DNA of 35,035 bases from Thermodesulfobacteriota bacterium. Lineage in GTDB: Bacteria > Desulfobacterota > Desulfobacteria > Desulfobacterales > JAUWMJ01. The stretch spans positions 1-35,035 of the forward strand of contig JAXHVO010000132.1 of the NCBI GenBank assembly GCA_034189135.1. The letters are read 5' to 3'. Positions within the stretch are counted from its first letter, which is position 1, and each line of letters opens with the position of its first letter. The notes beneath the pieces were generated by a model. That model ran no database searches. It was given only the letters and a program-made list of their open reading frames with translations, and was not told where the DNA came from. A program made the position numbers and the translations under genes. This document shows positions 7,155 through 15,195 of the stretch, one piece after another.

Positions 7155-7958
7155 TCATTCCTCAATTTGGCAGCCGGATTGCAGTTTTTCCGGGGTAATG
7201 AGATACAAGGCATCAAGCATCTTAATCATAAAACTCCCCGGTGCTTCTGCTTTTTCACCTGCTATCTCCCCTGCCATACCAAAGAAAGCCAGTGCGGTTG
7301 CCGTCGCGCTGAACGGGTCATCGTCCACCGCTAAAAATGCCCCGATCACTGCGGTTGCCGTGCATCCGGTTCCGGTCACACAGGACATAAGCGGGTGACC
7401 ATTGGAAACACGTACTATACGGTCCCCATCGGTAATCAAGTCAACAGAACCTGTAATGGCTAAAGTGGTTTGCAAATCTTCGGCCAAGGTTTTGGCAGCA
7501 TAAGAAGCATCTTCCACGCTGTGGATGGAATCAACGCCTTTGGTTTTTGATTCACTGTTTTTGAGTGATAGAATTTCCGATGCGTTTCCCCTGATCACGC
7601 TGATTTTGGTTTGATCAATAATTTTTTTGGCAGAGCTCGTCCTCAGTGATGTCGCTCCGGACCCAACCGGGTCGAGAACGATAGGCGTTTTCAGCGCGGT
7701 TGCTTTTCTCCCGGCTACAATCATTGAATCAATCCACTCATCGGTAAGTGTGCCGATATTGAGTACAAGTGCACCGGCAAAGGAGACCATTTGTTCGACT
7801 TCATTTGGGGCATGCGCCATCACCGGCGATGCACCCATGGCAAGAAGTACATTTGCCGTATAATTCATTACCACATAGTTGGTAATGTTGTGAATAAGCG
7901 GTTTTTTGTTTCTCACGGCATCCAGGTTTTTAGCCGCATTTAAAGCCAAGTTTTCCAT
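7155..7958 (-). CDS. thiM: Hydroxyethylthiazole kinase
   Basis: A 267-residue salvage kinase phosphorylating hydroxyethylthiazole. Family features are an N-terminal KPLIHNITNYVVMN block, the ANVLLAMGASPVMAHAPNEV region, LDPVGSGATSLRT and SCVTGTGCTATAVIGAF, which holds the catalytic cysteine region. The ATG at 7958 follows AGGAGA by 6 nt. A longer frame to 8033 exists but would run back toward the riboswitch terminator, so it was rejected. First gene of the thiM-thiE-thiL unit. Presence of thiM and absence of thiG/thiC/thiS here points to salvage, with de novo genes possibly elsewhere. Confidence 0.95.
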   Translation of the reverse strand: MENLALNAAKNLDAVRNKKPLIHNITNYVVMNYTANVLLAMGASPVMAHAPNEVEQMVSFAGALVLNIGTLTDEWIDSMIVAGRKATALKTPIVLDPVGSGATSLRTSSAKKIIDQTKISVIRGNASEILSLKNSESKTKGVDSIHSVEDASYAAKTLAEDLQTTLAITGSVDLITDGDRIVRVSNGHPLMSCVTGTGCTATAVIGAFLAVDDDPFSATATALAFFGMAGEIAGEKAEAPGSFMIKMLDALYLITPEKLQSGCQIEE

Positions 7959-8013
7959 GATTTTTCTCCTATCTTCTTTTACCGAGGAGAGACTGTAGAT
8001 AGAATTTAGACCA

Positions 8014-8046
8014 CAAAAAAAGCCGTTTTGCAAGGAAACGGCTTTG
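8014..8046 (-). terminator. Riboswitch-associated intrinsic terminator upstream of thiM
   Basis: On the minus strand AAAGCCGTTT pairs with AAACGGCTTT around a short loop, followed by a run of T. It lies between the TPP aptamer and the thiM ribosome binding site, so ligand-bound aptamer is expected to favour termination. This is the standard arrangement of a transcriptional OFF switch. Confidence 0.85.
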
Positions 8047-8073
8047 GGTGAATTTAGAAAATTCGTATGTGTC

Positions 8074-8146
8074 GTTTCCCTACGCTGGAATTATCCAGAT
8101 CAGGTTCAAAGGGTGTAATCTCAGGCGTCTTGCAGCCACCCCGCTA
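8074..8146 (-). promoter_or_regulatory. TPP (THI-box) riboswitch
   Basis: Read on the minus strand, the aptamer has the 5' GCGGGGTGGCTGC helix, the CTGAGAT motif followed by ACCC, then GAACCTGATCTGGATAAT and CCAGCGTAGGGAA, which are the conserved TPP-binding and closing segments. A terminator hairpin follows within 30 nt, then thiM. It controls the thiamin salvage genes. Confidence 0.97.
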
Positions 8147-8369
8147 GTTAAATTTTCTTTTTATATATCTCAAGCCCTAGCAAACCGGCACGTATAAGTC
8201 AAGAACTAAAATAACCGTTGGCACCATGTTGAAAAAGGAGAATCAAAGCATGACTGGAAGAGTTTATCCTTACGGATAATAAATATTCCTGCCAGCCGGT
8301 AATAAATCTTTACCAATACCCTGAAAACATACTACCTCCATATGTAACCAGAATCTGAAGCTGCTGGTT

Positions 8370-9281
8370 TTAATCCTCATCTTCATCTCTGTACTGATGT
8401 TTTTTAATTAAAAATCGGATAAACCCAATGACCGTTAACAATGCGCCGGAAAGAAACAGAAACTCATAAATATGGCCGGTCAGAAAAATAAACCAGGTGG
8501 TCGGCCTGTGTTGTCGCCTAATCCATTGATCTTCGATTTCTTCCGGTGAAGTATTCAGAGTTTCAGCAAATGCGGTGTGAATTTCATTTCCTTTTTGGAG
8601 ATGGTGTAAAATTTCAAATATGCTGTGGTCGCCATACCGGTCTGAGATAAAATCCACCACACTCCGGCTTTCGGCATACGCCAGCATAAGGTTCTTTTTA
8701 TCGGCGGGGAAGCGGTGATTTAGATCTCTCAAAGGTATATGGTTTCCCGACAGCAACGCCTCCTCAAAAATATACCGTTGCGGTGCTTCCAGCAACTCGG
8801 CCACGCCTTCACTAAGCCATTGAGCCACACCTTCGTCAAGCCACCGTGGCAGATGGGCACTCCTGATATGCCGGTGAAGAATCAGGTGGACCATTTCGTG
8901 CTTCAGGATTTGATCCAGCCGATGGGGGCGGATGTGCAGCCTGGAGCAGTCAATCACCATAAGATTTTCCGCCGGTGCTGCAAAGGCAACGATAAGCTTA
9001 TTCCCGCTGAGTCGTTGAAAATATTCTTTATGCTGAATCAGGAACACGGTCGGTCTGAAAGGCATCTTCCAGCCAAAAGTTTTTTCCAAATTCGATTTGA
9101 TAGGTGGATATATATGGACCACATCTTCGGCCATGCCTTTCAGCGGAGGTTCAAACCGGACCACCAATTCAGGGATAGATAGAAACTCCAGCTGAACCGC
9201 AAAAAGGGGTTGGGGCACCGGAGAACAAAAGATGATTAAAGAAATAAATAAAATTTTCTTTAGTTTATAGCTAGTTGTCAT
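8370..9281 (-). CDS. Membrane-anchored peptidase MA family metallopeptidase
   Basis: A 303-residue exported protein. The N-terminus is a signal peptide with a hydrophobic stretch around residues 9-28. The gluzincin zinc motif HEMVH sits near residues 128-132, followed by WLDEGVAQW (147-155), whose glutamate is the expected third ligand, as in the peptidase MA family. A transmembrane helix near residues 265-288 and a charged tail (YRDEDED) anchor the C-terminus. The catalytic domain should therefore face the periplasm. The ATG at 9281 was taken over a TTG one codon upstream; no clear Shine-Dalgarno is visible. Substrate unknown. It follows the SLC12-like gene in the same direction with a 126-bp gap. 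Confidence 0.8.
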   Translation of the reverse strand: MTTSYKLKKILFISLIIFCSPVPQPLFAVQLEFLSIPELVVRFEPPLKGMAEDVVHIYPPIKSNLEKTFGWKMPFRPTVFLIQHKEYFQRLSGNKLIVAFAAPAENLMVIDCSRLHIRPHRLDQILKHEMVHLILHRHIRSAHLPRWLDEGVAQWLSEGVAELLEAPQRYIFEEALLSGNHIPLRDLNHRFPADKKNLMLAYAESRSVVDFISDRYGDHSIFEILHHLQKGNEIHTAFAETLNTSPEEIEDQWIRRQHRPTTWFIFLTGHIYEFLFLSGALLTVIGFIRFLIKKHQYRDEDED

Positions 9282-9407
9282 CAAGCAAAAATGTTAAATT
9301 TTTTTGGATTTTTTCACCACGTCTAACGGGTGACATTTTCATAAAAAATTGCGTCTCTGGCTTAGTGAAATGCTTTAGCCTTTGGCACCTCGAACCATCT
9401 TCTTCAA

Positions 9408-12005
9408 CTAATCGGGAGAAGCGTCTTTCTTGTTGGGTTTTTCCACTTCAGGTTTTTCCGGCAAGACTCCGGCGGCTTCGGCTTCCAAAGCGGCTGTTTC
9501 GGCTTTAGCGGCCGCTTTGGCTGCTTTACGTGACATTTTGTTTGCCTGTTTTTCAGCATCTCTGGCTGTTTTTTCCGCTTTTGCTTGGAGATCTTCATTC
9601 ACCCCGGCGGGATCCGCCATCAGATTTTCCGCATTGTCTTTTGCCCTTTCAGCAGATTCAATCGCTTTCTCGGCCTCTTTTTCAGCCGCCTGCGCCTTTT
9701 TCTCGGCGTCTTCCAGTGCATCTGACGCTTGTGCCATCTCAGCAGCTTTGCCTTCCTCCGGCTCGGCATCCAGATCGATGTCTTCGGCAGCCATAACCAT
9801 CGCCACCACCGGCAAAAGAAAAATCGTACTCTCCATCGAATTGCCCAAAGGGTCCACCACCTGATTGTTCTTGATGCGAAATGGAAGAAAAACCACCGAA
9901 GAACCTGCTGAATACTCCGCGATGGTTTCGGCGCTGACATCCTCAACTATCTCCGGCTCAGCTTCAATACGTACTTCCTCCAGCATGGCCTTGAGGCTTT
10001 CAACTGATTGGTCGGCTTTTTGGTTGATATCGGCAGCCAGCAATCTGATCTTGGCTTCGTTCCACAGTTCATGCCGTGTCATCAAATAAGCAATCAGGAG
10101 CATCAGGCGACTGGTCGCATCACCCCACCACCAAATATCAATTTGCTTGGCGCTATCATCGGTTTCCTCAAGGGAAGTCCATTTATCTGTTTTCGCATCA
10201 AGAATGACAATATTGCAGCCATAAAAATGTGCCCAGCGAAGATTTTTACCAAAGTCCTCGTCAGTTAAGCTTAGAATTTTTTTAGCTACCTGGCCAAGCC
10301 AGTTGAGAATAATCGTGTTGGCTTTTAAAGATCCCACCCCGTATGCTTGAACCACAGCCTGGATACCGATTTGATGATTTGGGGCTGCAACCACAAGGGG
10401 AAACGCACGGGCACCGTGTTGAATAATATCCCGTTGAAGCTGTGCCTGAGCTTCCTCTTTCATCTTTCGCATTTTCAATCCCTGGCCTTCAAGAATTCGC
10501 ACGGCGGTGGTTATCCCGCTGCCACCTTCAATCCAGGAGGAAAAGCGAAGAAGTTGAGCACGGCGCTCAGGATTATTTGAAAAAGCCAGGATCTGTGGAC
10601 GCCAGTAGCGCGGATGTTCCGGCTCTTCGGCGGCAGCCAACAAATGCTCCCTGGCAAGCTGAAGGTGATATGATCTGCGGCTGTCTGCCCAACGTGAAGG
10701 GCCGGCGGTTCGCTTAAGGTATTGAAAAATAGCAAACAACACTGCAACGGCGACGATTCCGGCATAAAGACCAACCGCCAGCATGGTGCCCAGGCACGCC
10801 AATGCCCCGACCAAACTGATCCATTTATTAAAATAGCGAAACCGGGGACGAAACGATGGGCTGGCCGAACGCGCCTCATAATAGGTGGCATAATTTAAAA
10901 GACCGTAGGAAATTAAAAAAAACATGGAAACGACCGGAGCAATCAGATTAAGACGCCCGTAAGCGATGGTTATGTAAGCAATACAGGCAGCCAGTAAAAC
11001 GCCTCGTCTCGGATTTTCGGCAGGTCCTGAGCCTTTTGCAAACATTACCAGAAATGGAAAAGTCCGGTCACCGGCCAGTGATTGCAGAATACGCGGAGCA
11101 CCCAGGAAAGAAGCCATGGCAGAAGACAAAGTGGCCGCAATCACACCGGCGGTAACAAGGAAGTCTATAACGGCCACCTTTTTCATTGCACCGTAATCGC
11201 TCATCATGATATCAGCCGGCAGTGCAGCAGCAAATATCACTGCGGATAGAATATAAACGACGATGGATACACCCACGGCCGTGAATGTACCACGTGGCAA
11301 GCTTTTCCCCGGATCCCTTAAATCTCCGGACATGCTCACCCCCTGGGTAAAGCCGGTGACCGCCGGGAAAAAAATAGCAAACAATACCCAGAAACCCAGG
11401 TTCGATTGCGGTGAAGCCCAGTTTTGGATCAACCGGGCAGTATCCCATCTGACAAATCCGCCGATAAAGAATGAAAGGATGGCTGCAGCCAGGATACCCA
11501 TAACCACATATTGAAATTTTGTTGCCCAATCCGCTCCCAGCCAGGCGAAGATAAATAAAAAAGAAACCGCCAAGGCGGCAATAATTTGAGGAAGAATACT
11601 GGAATTATTCGGCAGCAATGCGGCCAAGGCCTCGCCGAATCCGAGGCAATAAAACGCAATGGAGACCGCCTGGGCCAGAAAAACAACAATGCCGATGGCA
11701 CCGCCGAATTCAAGCCCGAGGGTACGGGAAATCAGGTAATAATCGCCACCGCCTTTAACTTTAAGATTGGTGGAAATGGCGGAAAGGGAAACGCTGGTCA
11801 ATACTGAAATACCATTGGCCAAAAGCAATATAACCAGGGTAAGGCCCAGACCGGCATTACCGACCACATAACCCAGTCGAAGAAATAGAATGATACCCAG
11901 GATAGTTAAAATGCTTGGGGTGAATACACCGGCAAATGTACCCAGCGTGCCTTTGGTTCCAGAAGTGCCGGATTTGTTATTCGGGATTGCAACATTGGTT
12001 TTCAT
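9408..12005 (-). CDS. SLC12-like (cation-chloride cotransporter type) APC permease with Ala-rich coiled-coil tail
   Basis: An 865-residue integral membrane protein. Residues about 20-445 hold roughly twelve transmembrane helices of the APC superfamily, with the N-terminal GTFAGVFTPSILTILGIILF segment typical of Na-K-Cl cotransporter relatives and a GGDYYLISRTLGLEFGGAIG block. A soluble region (about 450-740) resembles the SLC12 cytoplasmic domain. The last 120 residues (from about 744) are rich in Ala, Glu and Lys with heptad-like spacing, predicted as a coiled coil, followed by a Pro/Lys-rich end. The transported ion or amino acid cannot be read from sequence. It stands alone; the upstream TPR gene is 126 bp away in the same direction. 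Confidence 0.82.
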   Translation of the reverse strand: MKTNVAIPNNKSGTSGTKGTLGTFAGVFTPSILTILGIILFLRLGYVVGNAGLGLTLVILLLANGISVLTSVSLSAISTNLKVKGGGDYYLISRTLGLEFGGAIGIVVFLAQAVSIAFYCLGFGEALAALLPNNSSILPQIIAALAVSFLFIFAWLGADWATKFQYVVMGILAAAILSFFIGGFVRWDTARLIQNWASPQSNLGFWVLFAIFFPAVTGFTQGVSMSGDLRDPGKSLPRGTFTAVGVSIVVYILSAVIFAAALPADIMMSDYGAMKKVAVIDFLVTAGVIAATLSSAMASFLGAPRILQSLAGDRTFPFLVMFAKGSGPAENPRRGVLLAACIAYITIAYGRLNLIAPVVSMFFLISYGLLNYATYYEARSASPSFRPRFRYFNKWISLVGALACLGTMLAVGLYAGIVAVAVLFAIFQYLKRTAGPSRWADSRRSYHLQLAREHLLAAAEEPEHPRYWRPQILAFSNNPERRAQLLRFSSWIEGGSGITTAVRILEGQGLKMRKMKEEAQAQLQRDIIQHGARAFPLVVAAPNHQIGIQAVVQAYGVGSLKANTIILNWLGQVAKKILSLTDEDFGKNLRWAHFYGCNIVILDAKTDKWTSLEETDDSAKQIDIWWWGDATSRLMLLIAYLMTRHELWNEAKIRLLAADINQKADQSVESLKAMLEEVRIEAEPEIVEDVSAETIAEYSAGSSVVFLPFRIKNNQVVDPLGNSMESTIFLLPVVAMVMAAEDIDLDAEPEEGKAAEMAQASDALEDAEKKAQAAEKEAEKAIESAERAKDNAENLMADPAGVNEDLQAKAEKTARDAEKQANKMSRKAAKAAAKAETAALEAEAAGVLPEKPEVEKPNKKDASPD

Positions 12006-12131
12006 AACTGGTTAGAAAGTAGCTCCTCTGTCAAGTCTTGAGATTAGAGGGTTCGGATTGGGTAAGCCGACCATGAGCTCTCTTTGTATTTTGTTATTTG
12101 AAATTACCGTTTTAAGTGATGTGTTTTTCAG

Positions 12132-13748
12132 CTATAATCTTGCTTTCAAACTTTCATATCGTCTACAAGCCTCTTTGTTTCCCAAACCACAGGATTTTTC
12201 CAAATCGTGCAATGCTCTTTCAAAATCTTTATTATGATAGTACGTACCGGCTCTTTCAAGATATGCTGTGGCATGATCGGGTTCCAGTTCAAGAAATCTG
12301 TTCCAGTACTCGATTATTCTACTCCACTGTTTTTCTTTGGCGAGGATATAATCCACCATTCGATATGACTCAAAATGATGAGGATTAATTTCTATGACAC
12401 GATTAAAATCTGATAATGCGGATTGGAAATCTTCTAATTGAAAAAAGGCAACACCTCGCCAGTAATAGGATTCAAAATTGTCATTATCGAAATCAATGGA
12501 CAAGTTATAATTCTCAAAAGCCGCATCATTATCTGTTTTAATCAGCCTATAACCTTTATTTAATAGTTTTTTAGATGCCCACTCTTTCCATTTTATGGTT
12601 GAAGGATCACCGGGTCTTAAAAGCTCCGCTGTACGCAGATCTTCCAAGGAATCACTATAGTTACCCTTGGCAAAATATATTCTGGACCGCATTCGATAAA
12701 TTTTATCTATTACAGGGCGAAGTTCAATACATCGATTAATATCTTCAAGAGCACTATCATACTCCTTTAAGTCAAAATGATAAATCTTTACCCGCTCATA
12801 ATAAATCGACCATTGGTCACCAAATGTAAGGGCTTTCGTTAATAGATCTATTGCTCTTTTATATCTCTTATTGCGTCTATTCATTCTACTTCTATCGTAG
12901 TATATTAAGCCATATAACGCGGTGAGTTCCGGATTAATAGCGGAATATTTTTCAGCTTGTTTTGCGATGTCTTCCATATCTTTATAGCTTCCACCCCATC
13001 GCGGTTGTTTCGCCCAGGCACCGACATATCTGACAAGAAAAGAATGGGGAAATAACGCTGTGGCGTTTTCAATCGTTTCGTCTTCAGCCGCATCATTTCC
13101 GGTAGCGTTATAGATATTTATTAATAGATTATAGCCTACCATTAAATCAGGGTTGATTTTAAGTGCTATTTTAAGATTTTCCTCCGCCTTTGAGAAATAG
13201 AATCGCATCCCTTCAAATTGTTCTTTCGATGTCTCTTTTTTAAATTTATACCCCCTGCTCTCCCAGCCTTTTGCACAATAATAATTTGCAAGAGCAAGGT
13301 AGGGCTGATATTTGTCAGGGGAATTGTTTATCCACTTTACAAAGAGTGCTTCGTACAAAGAATCAGTCAAATAAAAGGTGCGATAGGCATCATAAACCTT
13401 ATATTCATCGGTTTGATCTTCTGTAAAACAATGCTGATATTTTTTCAAAACAGCATTGAGCCGCTCAAACTCATGATTTTGGAGCATATCTCTCAGGTTA
13501 ATTATTTGTGCTATGTCGATGGTTTCTTTTGCTTCTGTTAGGATGGGAAGGTCTTTCAATGGCTTTGTTACTTCATAACCTTTACTGCCGAATACCTGTT
13601 TTAAATATGACCGCGGGTTAATATATTTAACGGCCACAATGGTAGAAAATACCAGCACCCCGATAACAATCATACTTAAAAATATAGAGCCGAAAATACT
13701 GTTCTCATTTTTATCAAACTGATTTTGATGGTCATCAACAGGTTGCAT
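12132..13748 (-). CDS. Membrane-anchored TPR-repeat protein
   Basis: A 538-residue protein with a short cytosolic N-terminus, one transmembrane helix (about 20-42, IFGSIFLSMIVIGVLVFSTI) and a long domain of tetratricopeptide repeats. Clear repeat units have the pattern ALxDxxxxIExxPxxxxxYxxR, for example SALEDINRCIELRPVIDKIY, DSLEDLRTAELLRPGDPS and SALSDFNRVIEINPHHFES. The topology places the repeats in the periplasm. It is likely a scaffold or assembly factor, without an assignable partner. AAGGAT lies 9 nt before the ATG. The gene looks more AT-rich than its neighbours. It is transcribed away from the perR gene, with element B between them. Confidence 0.75.
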   Translation of the reverse strand: MQPVDDHQNQFDKNENSIFGSIFLSMIVIGVLVFSTIVAVKYINPRSYLKQVFGSKGYEVTKPLKDLPILTEAKETIDIAQIINLRDMLQNHEFERLNAVLKKYQHCFTEDQTDEYKVYDAYRTFYLTDSLYEALFVKWINNSPDKYQPYLALANYYCAKGWESRGYKFKKETSKEQFEGMRFYFSKAEENLKIALKINPDLMVGYNLLINIYNATGNDAAEDETIENATALFPHSFLVRYVGAWAKQPRWGGSYKDMEDIAKQAEKYSAINPELTALYGLIYYDRSRMNRRNKRYKRAIDLLTKALTFGDQWSIYYERVKIYHFDLKEYDSALEDINRCIELRPVIDKIYRMRSRIYFAKGNYSDSLEDLRTAELLRPGDPSTIKWKEWASKKLLNKGYRLIKTDNDAAFENYNLSIDFDNDNFESYYWRGVAFFQLEDFQSALSDFNRVIEINPHHFESYRMVDYILAKEKQWSRIIEYWNRFLELEPDHATAYLERAGTYYHNKDFERALHDLEKSCGLGNKEACRRYESLKARL

Positions 13749-13858
13749 GTTTTTATTATCCTTTTTTTATTGCCTGAATTCAATACCTATTTAGATACAA
13801 AAATAGATTTTTTATAAATTTTCATGTCTGACTGGGCACAACCAAGCATGAAACCTAA

Positions 13859-14099
13859 GGTTCAACCGGGGAATAGCCTATTGGCCCGTTACCAGACATA
13901 CCAATCTTATCTAGAAATGAAGGTACGGCAGCTATCTCGCTTCAATTAGATTTGAGCCAGCCCCAGGGGACAGAATCCCACGGCGGCGTTGATCGTCTCT
14001 GCCTGTATGGATTTAACTGAGAAGATAGGGGGTGTGTCACATACCGCTCTCATTTGTTAAGTCTGGTAACGGGCCAATAGGCTATTCCCCGGTTGAACC
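13859..14099 (+). repeat. Structured palindromic element, copy B (candidate ncRNA or mobile element)
   Basis: A perfect 39-bp inverted repeat (13859-13897 with 14061-14099) closes a core homologous to 5219-5455. Identical core blocks lie at 13923-13941, 13978-13988, 13991-14009 and 14050-14061. Arm bases differ from copy A at 13864, 13865, 13867, 13879 and 13883, and each change is matched on the other arm. Similarity continues past the right arm (ATTGAAAAAC in both). It fills most of the 13749-14280 gap between the divergent TPR and perR genes, upstream of the perR promoter. Confidence 0.8.
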
Positions 14100-14154
14100 G
14101 AGCTAAGATTGAAAAACGATTGTTTGTTTCTAATGAATATTGATAAAAATTTGC

Positions 14155-14183
14155 TTGACAAGTGATAGTGAATATTTTATTTT
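14155..14183 (+). promoter_or_regulatory. Sigma-70 promoter for perR-like gene
   Basis: TTGACA (14155-14160) and TATTTT (14178-14183) are separated by 17 nt, close to the sigma-70 consensus. It lies about 100 bp before the chosen start codon and just upstream of a Fur-family-like palindrome. Confidence 0.6.
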
Positions 14184-14189
14184 TCATTG

Positions 14190-14202
14190 GAAAATGATTC
14201 TC
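14190..14202 (+). promoter_or_regulatory. Candidate Fur/PerR box upstream of perR
   Basis: GAAAATGATTCTC is a 6-1-6 palindrome with five of six pairs matching, A/T-rich with the ATGATT core seen in Fur-family operators. It sits immediately downstream of the -10 element, which would allow autorepression. Confidence 0.5.
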
Positions 14203-14280
14203 TATTAATACTGAATATCTAATTCTAGCTAAAAGCGCTTAACTGTGAAAAATCTTTGCTCCGAGCTGAAAAGAGTATCC

Positions 14281-14721
14281 ATGGCTGATCCCAAAATCCG
14301 TCTCAATCAGATGCTTGCCAAGTTAAGAAAACAGGACTATCGGATCACCCCGCAGCGGTTGGCCGTGCTTAAGATTCTTGCCAGCAGCAAAGGTCACCCC
14401 GGAGTGGAACAAATCTATGAGCAAGTAGTCAAGGATTTTCCTACAACAAGTTTAGCCACTGTTTATAAAACATTAACGCTTATGAAAGAAATAGGGGAGG
14501 TATGGGAAATCGGCTTTCCCGAAGGCAGTAACCGCTATGATGGCAATAAACCATATCCTCACCCGCATTTGATTTGCGTTAAATGCAAGAAAATTATCGA
14601 TCCGGACCTTGCCACCTTAAGCGATATGACCCAGGAATTGGAGCAAGATACCGACTTTCGTATTTTAAACCACCGCCTTGATTTTTTTGGCATCTGCCCT
14701 GGCTGCCGGAAGAGAAAGTAG
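14281..14721 (+). CDS. Fur-family transcriptional regulator, PerR type
   Basis: A 146-residue metal-dependent regulator. It has a winged-helix N-terminus (YRITPQRLAVLKIL, then TTSLATVYKTLTLM as recognition region) and a dimerisation domain with HPHLICVKCKK and CPGC, giving the structural zinc site C99/C102/C139/C142. The residue five after the second cysteine is Asp107, the position that is Asp in PerR and Glu in Fur, which favours peroxide sensing by metal-catalysed oxidation. H94 and H96 fit the regulatory site. An upstream GTG at 14245 is possible; the ATG at 14281 gives the usual family length. A catalase follows downstream, with Fur-like boxes before both genes, so it probably represses peroxide defence. 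Confidence 0.88.
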   Translation: MADPKIRLNQMLAKLRKQDYRITPQRLAVLKILASSKGHPGVEQIYEQVVKDFPTTSLATVYKTLTLMKEIGEVWEIGFPEGSNRYDGNKPYPHPHLICVKCKKIIDPDLATLSDMTQELEQDTDFRILNHRLDFFGICPGCRKRK

Positions 14722-14751
14722 TTTTAGACAGATAAATTTTTTTGGCCTTTA

Positions 14752-14770
14752 ATAAATAATCATTATTAAT
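14752..14770 (+). promoter_or_regulatory. Candidate PerR/Fur box upstream of catalase
   Basis: A 19-bp near-perfect palindrome centred on C14761, with AATAAT-C-ATTATT as its exact core and eight of nine pairs matching overall. Length and composition agree with Fur/PerR operators. It lies between perR and the catalase region. Confidence 0.55.
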
Positions 14771-15022
14771 AGATAAAATATATTTTTAAAAAATTTTAGT
14801 GCACAGGGTAATCAGAAATAGCCACAAGAATACATTGAGTATGCCGAAGTATAAAATTTGCGTCTGTCGGAGAAAAACGTACATCCCACTCATTGGGGAC
14901 CCAGATATCGGGAAAATAAGCACAGGCTTTGAAAGGGAACGTTTTGAAATGGGTGCAGAAAACTTTCATCAGATTTGAGGCATAAAGATCAATACTCACA
15001 CTTTAAATAGGAGGAATTGAAC

Positions 15023-15160
15023 ATGAATCCTATCAAACGCAAAGAAAAAAAGAATTGAGAAAATATAACATTTACCACCGTCTTTGGAATACCGGTCGGT
15101 GACGATCAGAACAGTCAGACCGACGGTGAACGCAGGCCTATCCTTATACAAGATGTTTAA
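15023..15160 (+). pseudogene. Truncated catalase N-terminus (broken gene start)
   Basis: A strong ribosome binding site (AGGAGG) precedes an ATG at 15023 that encodes MNPIKRKEKKN and then a TGA at 15056. In the same frame the sequence goes on as [20 protein letters not shown] and RRPILIQDV before a TAA at 15158. This matches the conserved start of clade 3 catalases (LTT.FG.PV.DDQNS.TAG.RGP.L.QDV) and parallels residues 8-36 of the intact catalase 36 bp downstream. It ends exactly where the next conserved block should begin. It is most likely the remnant of a second catalase gene replaced or deleted at this locus. The rest of the gap (14722-15022) holds a Fur-like box and no convincing gene. 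Confidence 0.7.
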
Positions 15161-15195
15161 CGTTACAAAACAAAAATTTGAAAGGAGAAAAAATC

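Noticed and set aside
8234-8279. AAGGAG followed by ATG and a 9-codon frame
   Set aside because: Could be a mini-ORF, but nothing lies downstream on the plus strand for it to control, so a chance match is likely.
9430-9864. Plus-strand ORF rich in Ala and Ser opposite the transporter tail
   Set aside because: It mirrors the Ala-rich coiled-coil coding sequence of the minus-strand transporter gene.
14796-14999. Minus-strand 67-codon ORF between perR and catalase
   Set aside because: Starts at GTG without a ribosome binding site and has no recognisable motif; possibly decayed sequence, but not supportable as a gene.
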